NCBI GenBank assembly: GCA_034008185.1
Contig: CM067084.1
Span: 61,022,599 to 61,086,598 of the forward strand
Direction of reading: 5' to 3'
DNA from: Gorsachius magnificus
Lineage: Eukaryota > Chordata > Aves > Pelecaniformes > Ardeidae
DNA length: 64,000 bases
The notes below the pieces were generated by a model. It did no database searches, had not been told where the DNA came from, and saw only the letters and a list, made by a program, of their open reading frames with translations. Of the stretch, positions 35,501 to 48,029 are shown piece by piece. The position numbers and the translations under genes were made by a program. Every line of letters starts with the position of its first letter. Position 1 is the stretch's first letter.

Positions 35501-36853
35501 ATACTCACACCATCAACTTTAGACATTTAATTTGGTTTTAAGTAAATGGCCTATTTTCTTTAGGTGCCTTATGTGATTAATGAATAAAGGAAGCATTCAC
35601 CTCTCCTAAAAGAGTTAAATAGAATCCTGAATACCTGTAGGTAGGTTGTCTGGTTGGTCGTTTAACTTGAGGTTGCCTTTCCTGCTGCCCCAGCTGCTGG
35701 CCCAGTACTCTTGTCCTGTGCAGTCTATGGCTGTTATTCAACAGCCTTCCTTGCTTACAATGCATGTCCTTATAACCTAATCTACATAGGTTTTGTTTGA
35801 TTTCTTTTTTTGCTTTATCCTGATAGTGCTTCTTACCTACGTTAACCATGATGACTGTGTAAAGAGAATTTAGGAAGACTAAGACCCTAATCTATGCTGC
35901 TAATTAAATAGTGGCTGTGAATACTCTCTCCCTCTTCCTATTATATGCACAAAGATATTAACAATTCTCAACTTGCCCTCTAACATGGGTAACATGCTGA
36001 ATACTAGAATACAAAACTAGACTGGGAAAAATTAGCAACAAGGTTACTCTGTCAATGAAATGTTGTCCAAGGGAAAGTAGAAAATCCTGATGCTAGACAG
36101 CACTATAGCTTAGCAGTCTCCTGAACCAGCAAAATGGTGGGTGGAACCTATTACATCTAGTCTGATAGCAGAATGTGAATTATAAATCACACTGTATTAG
36201 TCTCTTCTTGCTTGATAAGACAATTTTATAAGAATAACATTTACAGTTTACCAGTGATCAGAAGGTTGAAAATGATTTTATTCTCTTCAGTGACCATAAA
36301 ATGTTCAACATTTATTACGTTAATTTAAAGAAGGAATAAATAGGAGCCTGTCTATTTTTTTTCAATTTTTAACTCAGCTAGAAATGTGTTTTTTCTTTAC
36401 GCAAAAAATGTCTGTACCAAAAATTAATTTTGGTATAATTTTCCTTTCTTTTCAGTGAGGATTTGAATGTCAAACAACTACTCAAATGAGGGGAAAAACA
36501 GTGTCACAGTCATATATGTTCTTCTCTCTGTTTCAGAAAGAAATTAAAATTTCAAAAGGAGATTTATATATCACCAAAGATTTTATGAGCCCTTTAGCTA
36601 TACACCATGTATACTGCTGCTGACAACCTGAGCACTGTTGCAGCATATTGGAGCAGTGACAAATTTAAAATTTTTTAATACAATAATCTAAAATAATTTA
36701 ATACTGTATGGCCATAACAGTCCGAGCTCATTTTTGGTTTTAGTCTTTTTTTTCCTGCAGAGGAAGCCCCTTGCTATGGCTTTTGAAAAAAATTTGTTTT
36801 AATATGGTGTGAGAAACTGAACAGCCCACTAATTGCCTCAAATTTTGCTTCTT
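32561..36853. other. AT-rich non-coding DNA
   Basis: Nothing recognised apart from a 20-base tandem duplication at 33531-33570. The open frames at 33947-34174, 35056-35328 and 35577-35849 have no recognisable motif. Confidence 0.55.
33531..33570 (+). repeat. 20-base tandem duplication
   Basis: Two adjacent copies of ggaacaccataaaaactac plus one base; the copies differ only in the last base (a/t). A recent slippage or local duplication event. Confidence 0.9.
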
Positions 36854-37068
36854 TGTCAACATTGCTGCCGGCGAGGTGGCTTGCAGGCCGGCTGAAGCGG
36901 TGGGCACCCAGGCGGGGCCGCCTACTCACCACCAGCCCGCAGCGCACCGCCACTGACAGCGCGCGAGCAGAACCCAGCCCCGGCCCAACGGCGACCGCGC
37001 GCGCCAGCAGAGCCCACCAAAGCAAAGCGCGCGACACGTGTGCGCGTGTGCCGGGATGGGCTGGGCTC

Positions 37069-37077
37069 TATAAAAAA
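37069..37077 (+). promoter_or_regulatory. TATA box of the GC-rich LTR-like unit
   Basis: TATAAAAAA lies in a GC-rich context (ctgggctc before, ggccgccgcc after). Initiation would be expected about 25-30 bases downstream, near 37100, giving an R region of roughly 190 bases to the poly(A) signal. Confidence 0.65.
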
Positions 37078-37218
37078 GGCCGCCGCCTCAGGCCCCATGT
37101 GCGACCCTTGTGTGTGCTCACCCACCCTCGAAGACCCCAGAAGCACGGACCCCGCGGATCCATGGTGGTGAGTGTCCGCGCTCTTCTATCCGGAACTCCT
37201 GCTTAGTTTCCCATCTTT

Positions 37219-37237
37219 CCTTCCTTCCTTCCTTCCC
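37219..37237 (+). repeat. TTCC microsatellite
   Basis: Four to five TTCC units lie between the TATA box and the poly(A) signal of the LTR-like unit. Confidence 0.85.
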
Positions 37238-37270
37238 TATCGCTGCTTTCTCTCTTTGCCCCGAGGAGTT

Positions 37271-37276
37271 AATAAA
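37271..37276 (+). promoter_or_regulatory. Poly(A) signal (AATAAA) of the GC-rich LTR-like unit
   Basis: AATAAA within gagttaataaacgggtgg, followed by a GT-containing stretch (gcctagtttgtgtcttaa), which fits a polyadenylation site. Confidence 0.6.
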
Positions 37277-37423
37277 CGGGTGGCCTAGTTTGTGTCTTAA
37301 TCTCGAAGGGATGGAACCTGACAGGAGAGGTTGGTCCAGCCGTCCCTGGCCTCCCAGACTCGTCTGTGGTCGGCTAGAAAGCAAGGGGGCCTTCCTCTCA
37401 TCCAAGAAAATTGGATCCTAACA

Positions 37424-39139
37424 CTTGGTCACACATATTTTCTCTGGCAAAAGAAGAAATTTAGTTATTGTCTACAAAATATAACTGTTCATTTATTTTT
37501 GGCATCTTAATAAACCCGAAAAATAATTCAGAAAATTCAAGGAAGGCAAGTCTGATTAATGTTATGTCATTTGGAACCACAAACATAATTTTGGTATTCA
37601 TGAGGCCAGAACAACAGACTTTTCATGAATCTGTGTGCTTGTGTTGAAAGATATATTTGTTTGTAATAAATATGTCAGTAAAAGCAGTGAGAAAGAAAGA
37701 GGAAGAAATTAAAAGTTTTAAAAAAAAATTCTGGAGCTTATTGTAGATTTTTATTTTATTTGATCCCTTACTAATTTTTAGAAAACAAAATTACTGCCTT
37801 GCCATATATTGGCCTTTGGAGTGACGTCTCATACAAATCACTGAAGTACAAAGGTAACTAATTTTCCCCAGTTTTCCATTTTTTCAAATGTGTATATAAT
37901 TACAGCTGTTACAAACAAGATATGTAACTATGGAGAAGAGTAAAAAATAAAAGGAAGAAAGTATAACTGTAAAATTTGAATTGAAGAAATGAGGCTTCTG
38001 CAAATTGGCATTTTCCATGACACAATTCAGTTTGTTTAGGAAAGAGAAACAAGAAAAAAAAAGTAGTGAACTGAGAAATTTAGTGGAAATATAGTAGAAA
38101 CTGAATTAAAAAAAGGCAAAATATTGTCCTTTTAATTTATTCTGCAGAATGTGAAAATTAGTTGCCTTCCTCGGCTATTGCCTTAGGAAATCTTTACTTT
38201 GGACTTTTCTTCTGTTGGGTGGATAGACATTCACTCTCAGATGCAGGTTTTTATCATTACCAATGTACTATTCTAAAAGGATAAACCAACCATTAGGTGT
38301 AATGAAGCCACTGAGGAGGGGTCACATTGCAAATTTACAGCTAAGGTTTTTAACATCCAGAGATATATTTTTTTTCCCCTCCCAAAGTCTGTTATGGAGA
38401 AGTAGTAATGAACAACAATTTTTTGATTGATTCTGATTTAGTAGAAAGAATTTTTTAAAAATTAAAGCCATTCAAATGGAGGAAATCCTGTATTAAGTTT
38501 ACAACAGCCCGTCAGTTTTATAGGTAGCCTAAGTTTGGGTTGCTGTGCAGGATTCTCTGCAACTAGTTTTATCTTGTTAGGTCTTCAAGAAATTATAGGT
38601 CTATCATATGTGAATTTCCACTTGACTAAAGAGACTTGGAGAATAGACAATATAGTCTAACCAAGCTTTTCTTTTTTAACGTGGTTAGAAATTTTGTAAT
38701 TTTTTTTTTCAAATGTATTACTTAGCCACATAAATAAAATTGGTTTTGCATTAATCAATACTCCATGCAGCTGTATAGTAACAAAGATTTACAACAGGAC
38801 TATTGGGATCTTTATTATGTGGAATTGTACTTAAACACCTAAAATTGTAGGAAGAAAAAGATTTTAACAGAACAGTTTTAGCTAAACTACCTTCTGGTAA
38901 ACAGTTTCTAAGATCCAGACTAAAGAGAGGAAGAGAATAAATAATGTCTGACACATATCAAGGCCAGTGATGTCTTTCCACGGAGGCAGCAATTTTTGCA
39001 TTTTAGTCAATATCTAATTTCCTCCAGACTAATCAGATTGATTTTAGGCATGAAATTATTGCAGAAGAAGGAATGCCACTTTTGTAGATTTACAGAGGGA
39101 AAGAGATATTCATACAGCTCTGGAAATATGTGGGAATAA
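37424..39139. other. AT-rich non-coding DNA, nothing recognised
   Basis: No recognisable frame or repeat. Composition drops back to AT-rich immediately after the LTR-like unit. Confidence 0.55.
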
Positions 39140-39370
39140 TTTCATTGAATGTTTTCATCAGTCGTCTTTACACAAAAAAGTAAGGGACGCATTAAGAAAA
39201 TCTGCTAGCAACACAGAGCTGGGAGGTTTTATACAGAAGGAAAAAGTCGTCATACAGGAAGAATGAGATTATCTAGAAGACTTGAATAATAGAAACAGCA
39301 TTAAGTATATTAGTACAAAGTGCAGTGCTAAGTTCTTATGGAGTAAACATAAGCAGTAACAGTCCCAAAT
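39140..39370 (+). mobile_element. Ancient CR1 LINE fragment, RT domain
   Basis: It follows the region just after the catalytic FADD motif in old CR1 elements. Landmarks are aaaatctgctagcaacacag with gagctgggagg (39198-39228), gtcatacaggaaga (39249), ggaactg-like decayed spacing, and agtacaaagtgcagtgctaag (39311). Translation gives KSASNTELGGF, then a Glu-rich stretch and STKCSAK, with stops. The FADD aspartates have been lost. It is on the opposite strand to the ancient CR1 at 1180-5960, so it is a separate insertion. Boundaries are approximate. Confidence 0.6.
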
Positions 39371-40174
39371 ATTCAGAAATTATGAATCATGCCTTCGGAA
39401 GTCTTATGGAACTGACTTTAAAAAATTAAATTATACATTTAAAATTAATTTTCCTTGCTATTTATTGAGTCTTTGAGCCTTGATTCATATCTTCAAATGT
39501 AGTTCTACAATCATAATGGGTGAAAAAGTACTTCAAAAGGAAGAAAAAAATAAAATTGTTGCTACAAGGCAGGTTATGGAATCCCTAAGGGGGAAAAAAA
39601 AATCAAAAACCAAACCAAACCAAACCAAACCAAAGACCCAAAAGGCAGTATTCATTTGTGACTTGTAGATGAAAAATGATGTCAATGCAGCAGGTTGTAG
39701 AACTGAGATGAATGTTTCAGATTCCCATTTATTTTTTTATTAAAATTATTATAGTAGTTATTTTGATAGGAGAGAGGGTATTTCCCCCCCTGGGTTTTTT
39801 TGAGGGGAATACATGTTTTAAACACTTTCCCCTTTGTCATGATGATTTGAGCAGCCTTATATCTTTGTGGATTCTGGCCAAAGACAAAAGATGAAGCTCA
39901 GTTTTGAGGGGTAGGGGTTTTTTTTGTTTTGTTTAGGTATTTTGATTCCTTTCATTTTTGGTTTGTTTTCCCTGCAGTATATCTAGAGAAAGTGCTACTT
40001 AAATCCCACAGAACACTAAAAGAGCAAAACTCAAGGAACCCGAATTAACTGAAGAAATGTTAAAAACCCTAGTAAAAGGCTGCTGCATATGAATTCATGG
40101 CAATATATCCCACACAAACTTCCAGAATCCACAAAAAATCAAGAACTTTTTTGTCCAGACCTTAGTTTAGCCAC
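39371..40174. other. AT-rich non-coding DNA with a microsatellite
   Basis: It contains a CCAAA pentamer run at 39609-39634 and nothing else recognised. Confidence 0.55.
39609..39634 (+). repeat. CCAAA pentanucleotide microsatellite
   Basis: Five tandem ACCAA/CCAAA units. Confidence 0.85.
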
Positions 40175-40755
40175 TGTTCATGTTTCATCAACCCCAGTCG
40201 GCCACTAAGCATCACACAGCTTCTCGCTCACTTCCTGACAGAGGGATGCGGGAGAGAATTGGAAGAATAAATGTGAGAAAACTCATGGGTTGAGATAAAT
40301 ACAGTTTAATAAATAAAGCAAAAGCTGTGCATGCAAGCAAAGCAAAACAAGGAATTCATTCACTGCTTCCCATGGGCAGGCGGGGGCTCAGCCATTTCCG
40401 GGAAAGCAGGACTCCATCACACATAATGGTTACTTGGGAAGTAGGGTCCAAACATTTCCCCTCTTCCTTCTTCTTCCCTCAGCTCTATACGCTGAGCATG
40501 ATGTCATATGGGTTGGGATATCCCTTTGGCCAGTTGGGGTCAGCTGTCCCAGCTGTGTCCCCTCCCAACTTCTTGTGCACCCCCAGCCTACTTGCTGGTG
40601 AGGTGGTGTGAGAAGTAGAAAAGGCCTTGACTGTGTAAGCCCTGCTCAGCAATAACTAAATGATCCCTGTATTATCAGCATTGTTTCCAGCACAATCCAA
40701 CACATAGCCCCATACTATGAAGCTACTATGAAGAAAGTTAACTATACCCCAGACA
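40175..40755 (-). repeat. Solo LTR of the provirus family, minus strand
   Basis: Read on the minus strand, it opens TGTCTGGGGTATAGTTAAC and carries the family landmarks: aactggccaaagggatatc, catatgacatcatgctcagc, ttattaaactgtatttatc with the ATTAAA signal, caattctctcccgcatccc and agtgagcgagaagc. A degenerate TATA-like gtatagagc stands where the provirus LTR has only a G run. The outer flanks are agccac (40169-40174) and agccag (40756-40761), a near-match that may be the worn target duplication. There is no internal sequence, so it is a solo LTR left by LTR-LTR recombination. Confidence 0.85.
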
Positions 40756-42139
40756 AGCCAGCACACTGCTATACTTACTAGAATTTGCATATGCCTTGTG
40801 ATCCTAATTATTTCTGGACTTCATAAAATAAATAAAAAACCCAGTCTTTTGATTATCTATTGTGATGACGAACAGTCCATAGCAAGTTGTAAGAAAAGGT
40901 ATTATTTTATTCATTAAAATATACTTATGAAATTAAATATTTCTGCTTTCAAAATAGTTCTATCAGAGATTTCTTAGATATCTCTAGCTCTTTTGTATTG
41001 GAATAGTAAAGTAAACTGTAAACCAGTGAAGTGATATAGAAGCCCAATTTTGACAAGAATTACTATAGCAATGTATATGTGTCCTTTCAAAGCTTGGATA
41101 ATATTCTGTAAAAAAATTACATTTGGGCCTCCAGTTATTTCTGACACAGTCAATTTCATATCAACAAAAGTGACTTCTTTGAGCTCTGAGAGTAAAATTT
41201 CGGAAAAATATTTGAATTTTATTTATTTGTTCAATAACTTTGAGGATATTTTATAGACAGGAAGATTTCTTTTTTGCATATACTTCTTTATTCTCATACA
41301 CTGATATTTTAATATAATTCTATCAAACAGATTTTTACAATAATTACCTTCTTAAGAACCTTCCTGACACAATATATTTTACGAAATAATCTTCTAGAAT
41401 TGAAACCAAAAGACAGTCATAATGGCCTAGTTCACAAATTGCTGTGTTGAGAGTTTCCATTTAAGTAAATTGTCTAAGTGCATATAATTTTATATGTAAT
41501 TGTCACTGTTATAACACTGAATTGCTTTGGTTCCAACTATGTATGAGTTCAACATACCCACCTACTTCATAGCTTTGTTTGCTCTATTTAGTAATTTGCT
41601 ATGTGAAAGCTGGGAGTTTTGAACTGTGATGAAGCACCATGACAGCAATAGCAGCTCAACATTTTACTACAGTGAGCATCCCAAGCAAAGGAGAGATAAG
41701 CAGGTAAACTCACATAGGAGTATATAATAGAGCCATGATTCACAGGTTGAACACTGATAGAGAATAATTGCTTGCAGTCCATGCAAGCTCATTTAACTAA
41801 ATGATCAGGTCTACAGTTACAGAACATTGACTTACCACAAAGTACATACCATAAAAGTATTCTGTGTTTGAATGTTGCGGCTTACGGTCATTTTAAGACT
41901 GGCTGATTTATTTTTTTGTTTTGGTTTTGTAGATAATTTTAGTTACTAAAAGGCTATTGAGTAGTGATCAAAAGTATTTGTGTATTGTATAAATTTTTCT
42001 CTATCACCTGAAGTTTTCATTTCACCTGAAATGAAAATAAGGAAGAAAATAAAGGTTTCCAAGTGTTGAAATAAACTGTTATTTTCATGCACTTAAAAGG
42101 GCAATAAAAAAGTATGATTTGTACTATGAATTGTAAAGA
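40756..42139. other. AT-rich non-coding DNA, nothing recognised
   Basis: Short chance frames only. Confidence 0.55.
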
Positions 42140-43361
42140 TGAATTTAGTTTTTGGAGAAGAGGAGAGGTGCCTGAAGACTGGAGAATAGCCAATGTCACT
42201 CCAGTCTTCAAAAAGGGCAAGAAGGAGGACCCAGGGAACTACAGGCCAGTTAGTCTCACCTCCGTCCCTGGAAAGGTGATGGAACAACTCATTCTGGGTG
42301 TCCTCTCCAAGCAAGTAGATGAAAAGAAGATGATCAGGAGTACCCAGCACGGATTCACCAAGGGGAAATCATGCCTGACCAATCTGATAGCCTTCTACAA
42401 TGGCATGACTGGCTGGGTAGATGAGGGAAGAGCAGTGGATGTTGTCTACCTTGACTTCATCAAGGCTTTTGACACTGTCTCCCATAACATCCTCATAGGG
42501 AAGCTCAGGAAGCATAGGTTGGATGAGTGGACAGTGAGGTGGATTGGGAACTGGCTGCATGGCAGGGCTCAGAGGGTTCTGATCGGTGGTGCAGAGTCCA
42601 ATTGGAGGCTGGTAGCTAGTGGAGTTCCCCAGGGCTCAGTACTCGGCCCAGTCTTGTTCAGCTTATTCATCGATGACCTGGATGAGGGGACAGGGTGTAC
42701 CCTCAGCAAGTTCGCTGATGACACAAAACTGGGAGGAGTGGCTGATATGCCAGAAGGCTGCACTGCCATTCAGCGGGACCTGGACAGGCTGGAGAGTTGG
42801 GCGGAGAGGAGCCTGATGAAGTTCAACAAGGGCAAGTGTCAAGTGCTACACCTGGGGAGGTTGAGCCCCAGGCACCAGTACAGGCTGGGGGATGACCTGC
42901 TGGAAAGCAGCTCTGCTGAGAGGGACCTGGGAGTCCTGGTGGATGACAAGCTGACCATGAGCCAGCAGTGTGCCCTTGTTGCCAAGAAGGCCAATGGTAT
43001 CCTGGGGTGCATTAAGAGGAGTGTGGCCAGCAGGTCGAGAGAGGCTATCCTCCCCCTCTCCTCTGCCCTGGTGAGACTCCACCTGGAGTACTGTGTCCAG
43101 TTCTGGGCTCCCCAGTTCAAGAAAGATGAGGAATTCCTAGGAAGAGTCCAGAAGAGAGTAACTAGGATGATAAAGGGACTCGAACATCTCCCCTATGAGG
43201 AAAGGCTGAGAGAGCTGGGCTTATTTAGCCTGAAGAAGAGAAGACTGAGAGGGGACCTCATCAACACATACAAATATCTCAAGGGTGGATGTCATGAGGA
43301 TGGAGCCAGACTCTTCTCAGTGGTGCCCAGTGACAGGATAGGGGCAACGGGCACAAACTGA
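42114..43361 (+). pseudogene. CR1 reverse transcriptase ORF (partial ORF2)
   Basis: An uninterrupted 415-codon frame with all main RT motifs and the catalytic aspartates of motifs A and C present. In a full CR1, ORF2 would also contain an N-terminal endonuclease and continue about 50 residues further. The ATG at 42114 belongs to flanking DNA and is not the native start. The lack of stops over more than 1.2 kb suggests a relatively recent insertion compared with the other CR1 pieces here. It is not expected to be functional, because the endonuclease is missing. Confidence 0.85.
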
Positions 43362-43597
43362 AACATAAGAGGTTTCAGCTGAATATGTGAAAGAACTTCT
43401 TTACTTTGAGGGTAACAGAACACTGGCACAGGCTGCCCAGGGGGGTTGTGGAGTCTCCTTCTCTGGAGATATTCAAAGCCTGCCTGGATGATGTCTTGTG
43501 CAACATGCTCTAGGTGAACCTGCTTTAGCAGGGGGGTTGGACTAGATGATCTCCCAAGGTCCCTTCCAACCCTTGCCATTCTGTGATTCTGTGATTT
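42140..43597 (+). mobile_element. CR1 LINE, 5'-truncated, RT frame largely intact
   Basis: This is the best-preserved CR1 in the window. The frame 42114-43361 (415 codons, about the first nine from flanking DNA) covers the reverse transcriptase from the fingers to the thumb: [38 protein letters not shown], motif [14 protein letters not shown] (catalytic Asp), motif [12 protein letters not shown], motif [10 protein letters not shown] (catalytic Asp pair), then the C-terminal [15 protein letters not shown] and [17 protein letters not shown]. The endonuclease domain and ORF1 are absent (5' truncation). A frameshift or stop after about 43361 cuts off the usual ORF2 C-terminus, which is still recognisable as DNA to 43510. 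The 3' end is the normal CR1 tail, finishing in two ATTCTGTG units (43578-43593). Confidence 0.93.
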
Positions 43598-46500
43598 TCA
43601 TCCCACCAACATATAAAATTTTAAAAGTAGATGGCTCATTCCAAAGTTAGTACCAAGTGACCAATATTTACAGCCCAGAGCATCTGTTGACTGATTAGGA
43701 GGATTGAAGGAGGAATGCAAAACAGATAGTTCAAAGTTGGGCTGGAATAGGAAGTCAAGATGACTGTCCCACAGGAGGTGAGACTACTGCAGCCAGTGGC
43801 ATCTCTAAGAAGTCAGGAGACTGACAAATGGACAGAAATCACAACAGATTTGAGCTCTTTTCACCAGGCTAGTTCAGGTTAAATTTCCTTATGCTAGGAG
43901 GGGTTTTTTTGTGGTCTATCCAACAGCCAAGTGTTTAGGCTCCTTGGCTAGTATGGAGTTTTTCTTCCCCAAAGAGTTTGCAACCATATGTTTCACATGT
44001 TAAGTGAGGTGTGGTACCATTATAATATTGGATATCTTGTAAGTTTCTCCTTTTATACTGTTTTGCATGGCATATTTGAATATGCATTAAGCATGGAATT
44101 AGAATCCAGGGGCTTTCCCCCAACAAACTCACATGAAAATACTCAAATTGCCAAGAGATAAAACTGATTTTTTTTTTTTTTTTTGGTGGACTGGTTTAAT
44201 GATATAACTTTTGGATAAAAGCACTTCTGAATTAAATTCTTCCTTTTCCAGACATCTTAGGTAGCTCTTCATTTCCTTTTCTTCTATTAATAGACTTGAA
44301 AAAGGAATTTTCCATTTGTGTTGAAAGAAAATACTTTGCTTGGTCAAAAGCGAGTAGTTTTTCTTTTCCAAAAATCTTATTAGAGAAATAAAAAGAAATT
44401 ACTAGGTTATTTTCCTTTCAGAATTTCTGTACATCAGTTAAATCACACCACCAGTTACTGAGACAATCTTTTGGACAATGTATGACTCTTTAAAGACTAA
44501 TATACACAGTCAGTGTGGTATATGAAACATGACTATTCTTGGAACAATAAATTGTGTTTTGGAAATGTTTAGCTTAGAGGAATTTGGAAATATTCTACTT
44601 ATGGAAAACCTAAAAGAATTTTCTCTACCAATACCTTAACATACTCCTAGGAAATTGTAATATTTCTCAAGATATATTACAATAATATAGGAGAAAGTTA
44701 AAAACTCTGCTGCAAACTCATTATTATATTTTCTTTACTTAATAGAATAATTTATTTTTTAAGCCTTGCTATTTAGAAAAATACTGAAAAAAATACTGAA
44801 AATTAATAACTATGCTATATTTTAGGGAAAAAAACTGTGACTTGCTAGAGGTGTGACCTGTGCATCAAACATTTTAGGGACCCTTTCACTTTTACTGACT
44901 GTTTTCCGGGGAAAGGAATGATGAAAAACTGTTTCCTTCAACCTCTAATAAAGGGGATTGTATTGTTCATAGGGTCTCACCACATAAACTTAGTGATGTG
45001 TAGATGAGTAGTTGGACTATTTTGTAAGATTTTCACTGCTTCTCTTTTTGTTGATGTTCTTTGTGTTCAAAATATGTCAGTCTTGTAGATAAAGCTACAT
45101 GATTTTAAGCTTGTAGACTTTCCAAGTTAGGAAGTTCATTGTAAGTATATTATTGTTGGTATGGAATATTGTATTGTACCACATATTTTCAGAGCTGAGA
45201 CATAATGCATGTATGAGGATCACTGACACTACGAAAGAGGTGAGAAAAAGAAGGAACAACTATCATGTACTCCTGTAAGAGTACTGCTATTATTAATGTC
45301 CATAGTAGAAACAGTGTCGGTAGTGTAATATAGTAAAGATGGCAGATAGGGACAAAGATTTTAAGTTCTATTTGAAGCAAAGTGGGCTGGGAATTGGTGC
45401 GAATAAGAGGTTAAAGGCAGTTCCGAAGAAAAGAATTAGATCCCCTGTCCAAATCCAGCTGGTTACACTGACTGTGCTGCAATGCCAGACTTGTTTTGTT
45501 TCTAATGATATGTGTGGAGAGTGTTTGGTGTTTTGTATGCTTTACTGCACTACTAAAAAAATTTAGTACACTGTGTCAGAGTTTTAAGGGACTTGCGAGA
45601 ACAGCTTATATCCATTACTCATTGGAAGTCTGGTATAATTCAGACTCAGAAATAATATAATTCAGTGACTAACTGTACACAATATACACATGAATGTAAA
45701 ATTGGGAATTACATTTAGTTAGGTTGTCTATCTTTTGCAGTTCATTTTAAGAGTAAATATTTACTATTTTTTATTAAGCTATTGTTACTAAAGTAATTTA
45801 TTTATGCTTTTCAACTTTTGTGAATAAATGGCATCCTAGGTGGATGTTTAGATGGGACTCTCTAGGTAGTGGTAAGTGTTAAGGCCAGTTTTAAAGTTTA
45901 AAACTAAACTTTATTAAATTCCTCATTAGCATTACACCCCATGGTGTTCCCATCTTTCCTCTTCATGCTTGATATCTTTACACTATTTCTTCCCCTCTCA
46001 AAAGCAGGACCTTAAAATTGGCTTCCAATACTGTTTTCTTGGTTTTGTTTTTTCCAGTACTCCTGGACAGGACGTACATTCGCAGTCCCTTGCACTCCTC
46101 TTTTTCTTTGTTTCCAACTTTCTGTTACTTGGATGCCTCCCATGTGCAACACCTTTGCCTTTTTGGCGGTCGTGTTGTTCACATGCATCTGTAAAATGCT
46201 AATTTATGTGTGTCGCAGGGCTCTACTTCTCCTACAAAATAATAAGCTGATAACATATGTGGATATATGACAATCTTTCATATCAATGTATCTATTGTTT
46301 TATGAGTTCAGAAACACAGATGTTCCCATTTTATTATGTTTTATTAATGTTTTATCTGCATATTTAGTTATAAATTGTACTCGAACAGGAGAGATTTCTG
46401 TGTTAGAAATACCATCATAGTAGATACAGCTTAGTTATTTATATTTACCAAATGCTAGTTACCGGACAGCTAGTGTGATAGCCAATATTTGGTAGGTCAC

Positions 46501-48029
46501 TGAATAAACAGAGATAAAATATGATAATTTGATGCAATTAATAAGTGTCAGTATTTGTTGAAATAGTAATTTGGCTTCTGACAGCATGGAGATGCTGCAT
46601 ATAAATATTGGTTTATTGTTTTTCTAAATATTTTATAAAACATATATACTTGAAGTGTTTTTATCCCTCACCTTTTATTTGCATTTGCATTTTTTTAAAA
46701 ATATGTTTTGGCAGATTTGTTTATACTTATTTGATGAGGTCCTAACCATTTGAAAATATTTAGACTCAGGAAGGACATTTCAGTAAAATATTAAAACCTA
46801 CTTGTTTGTCTTTTTTATGGTTATGATGAAGTCACTAGAACTTTCCTAGTTTGTAGTTCTAAATGGTGCTTCTGCATCCCTAACTCATGTAATGTGTAAT
46901 GAAAATGTATAAATGAATTAGTGGTAAGTTCCCCAGAGTATCATACAATAGCAAGTCAGAAAAAAATCTCTATTGTTAGCTTGCATTTAAGACCGCTAGT
47001 AATTTGAAAAAAAAAAATCTGTGTTCCATTTACTTTGAAGCCATATTGAACAGGCTAACACACTGGCAGGCTTAATTAATGCCTTGTGTCATGAAGTATG
47101 ACAAACAACTATTTACATTATGTATAACCTATATGACCTTGACAGTCCACTAAAATTAGATATCTTGCACAGTATTTTTTAAAGTCCTATTAAAAACACA
47201 ATGAATGCACCTCAGTGGTGTACACTGGTACTATCTTAATTAATTGCTAAATAAAATTTCAGAGTAATAAACTATTCTGAACAGTTTCCAGATGTGTGTT
47301 TGCATTCATGAATGTTTATGTAAAAGATAATTATTCCAGTAGATCTGATTCTGAAAAGTATGGAGAAACAAGAGTTCTTCATCCCCAGACCAGTGTCTGA
47401 AGAAATTGGGACAAACTTTTCTGGAGCTTTCTCCTTCTGGCCATTTATTGTTGTGACTTAACCCTACCTTTTTAGTCAATGGCTAACTTTAGATGATAGC
47501 CTGTATTTAGATCAGTTGAACATGCTTTGAATCTACATCTCAAGCTGGAACTAGAAGGGAAAGGGAGAGGATAAATCTTGACTGAAAGATTCAAGAAGCA
47601 ATTTTTATTGTAAATGTCATTTGTTTCAAAGAACTGAGAACTGTATAAAATATACCATAATCATACAGTTTAATAGCATTAATGCAAAATAAAAATTGTC
47701 TCTGAAAGGAAAATGTAATAACATGTCCTCAGAGGAAATAATGCATTTTTCAAGAATTTGAAAATTTCCCTTAAATTTGGGCAAAATGTGGACACATATA
47801 CAAAAATTTACACGTATTTTTATATAATAATTTGACATTTTGGTACACAGGTTTTTTTTAATCTCACTAGATTTCTTTGCTCTTTTTTCACTCACACATT
47901 TCATTTCCATTCCTTTTTTTTTTTTAACTAGTTCTGCTGAAGTCTTCTTTCTTCCCTAGCCTTTCTCTTCAATCCAATGCTTCCGATTTTCTCATGTATG
48001 ACTGCCTCTTTAGCATTTGATCCCTTCCT
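43598..48029. other. AT-rich non-coding DNA
   Basis: No recognisable genes. It contains a poly(T) run at 44168-44184. A 75-codon frame at 45339-45566 has an ATG in a good context (aagATGg) but no recognisable homology. Other frames (44129-44371, 45969-46202, 47626-47910) look like chance. Confidence 0.5.
44168..44184 (+). repeat. Poly(T) run
   Basis: Seventeen consecutive T; no retrocopy recognised on the minus strand beside it. Confidence 0.9.

Larger units (their letters stand above)
36854..37423 (+). repeat. GC- and CpG-rich LTR-like unit with TATA box
   Basis: A 570-base GC-rich island with sharp edges sits in AT-rich DNA. It can be framed by TGT (36854) and ACA (37423). It contains a TATA box (TATAAAAAA, 37069-37077), a poly(A) signal (AATAAA, 37271-37276) about 200 bases downstream, and a further U5-like segment ending ggatcctaaca. 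That order is the signature of a retroviral LTR. The flanks cttctt and cttggt are only partly alike, so a target duplication is not proven. A splice-donor-like GGTGAGTG follows an ATG at 37162. The alternative is a CpG-island promoter of an unannotated transcript. No internal retroviral sequence adjoins it. Confidence 0.6.

Noticed and set aside
36853..37206. 117-codon Arg/Pro-rich frame in the GC-rich island
   Set aside because: Long frames are expected by chance in CpG-rich sequence. It overlaps the TATA box and has no recognisable domain.
45339..45566. 75-codon frame starting with ATG in a favourable context, opening MADRDKDFKFYLKQ
   Set aside because: The N-terminal half looks protein-like, but I recognise no family, the C-terminal half is Cys-rich and random-looking, and no splice or promoter context supports it. 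Left as an unproven frame.
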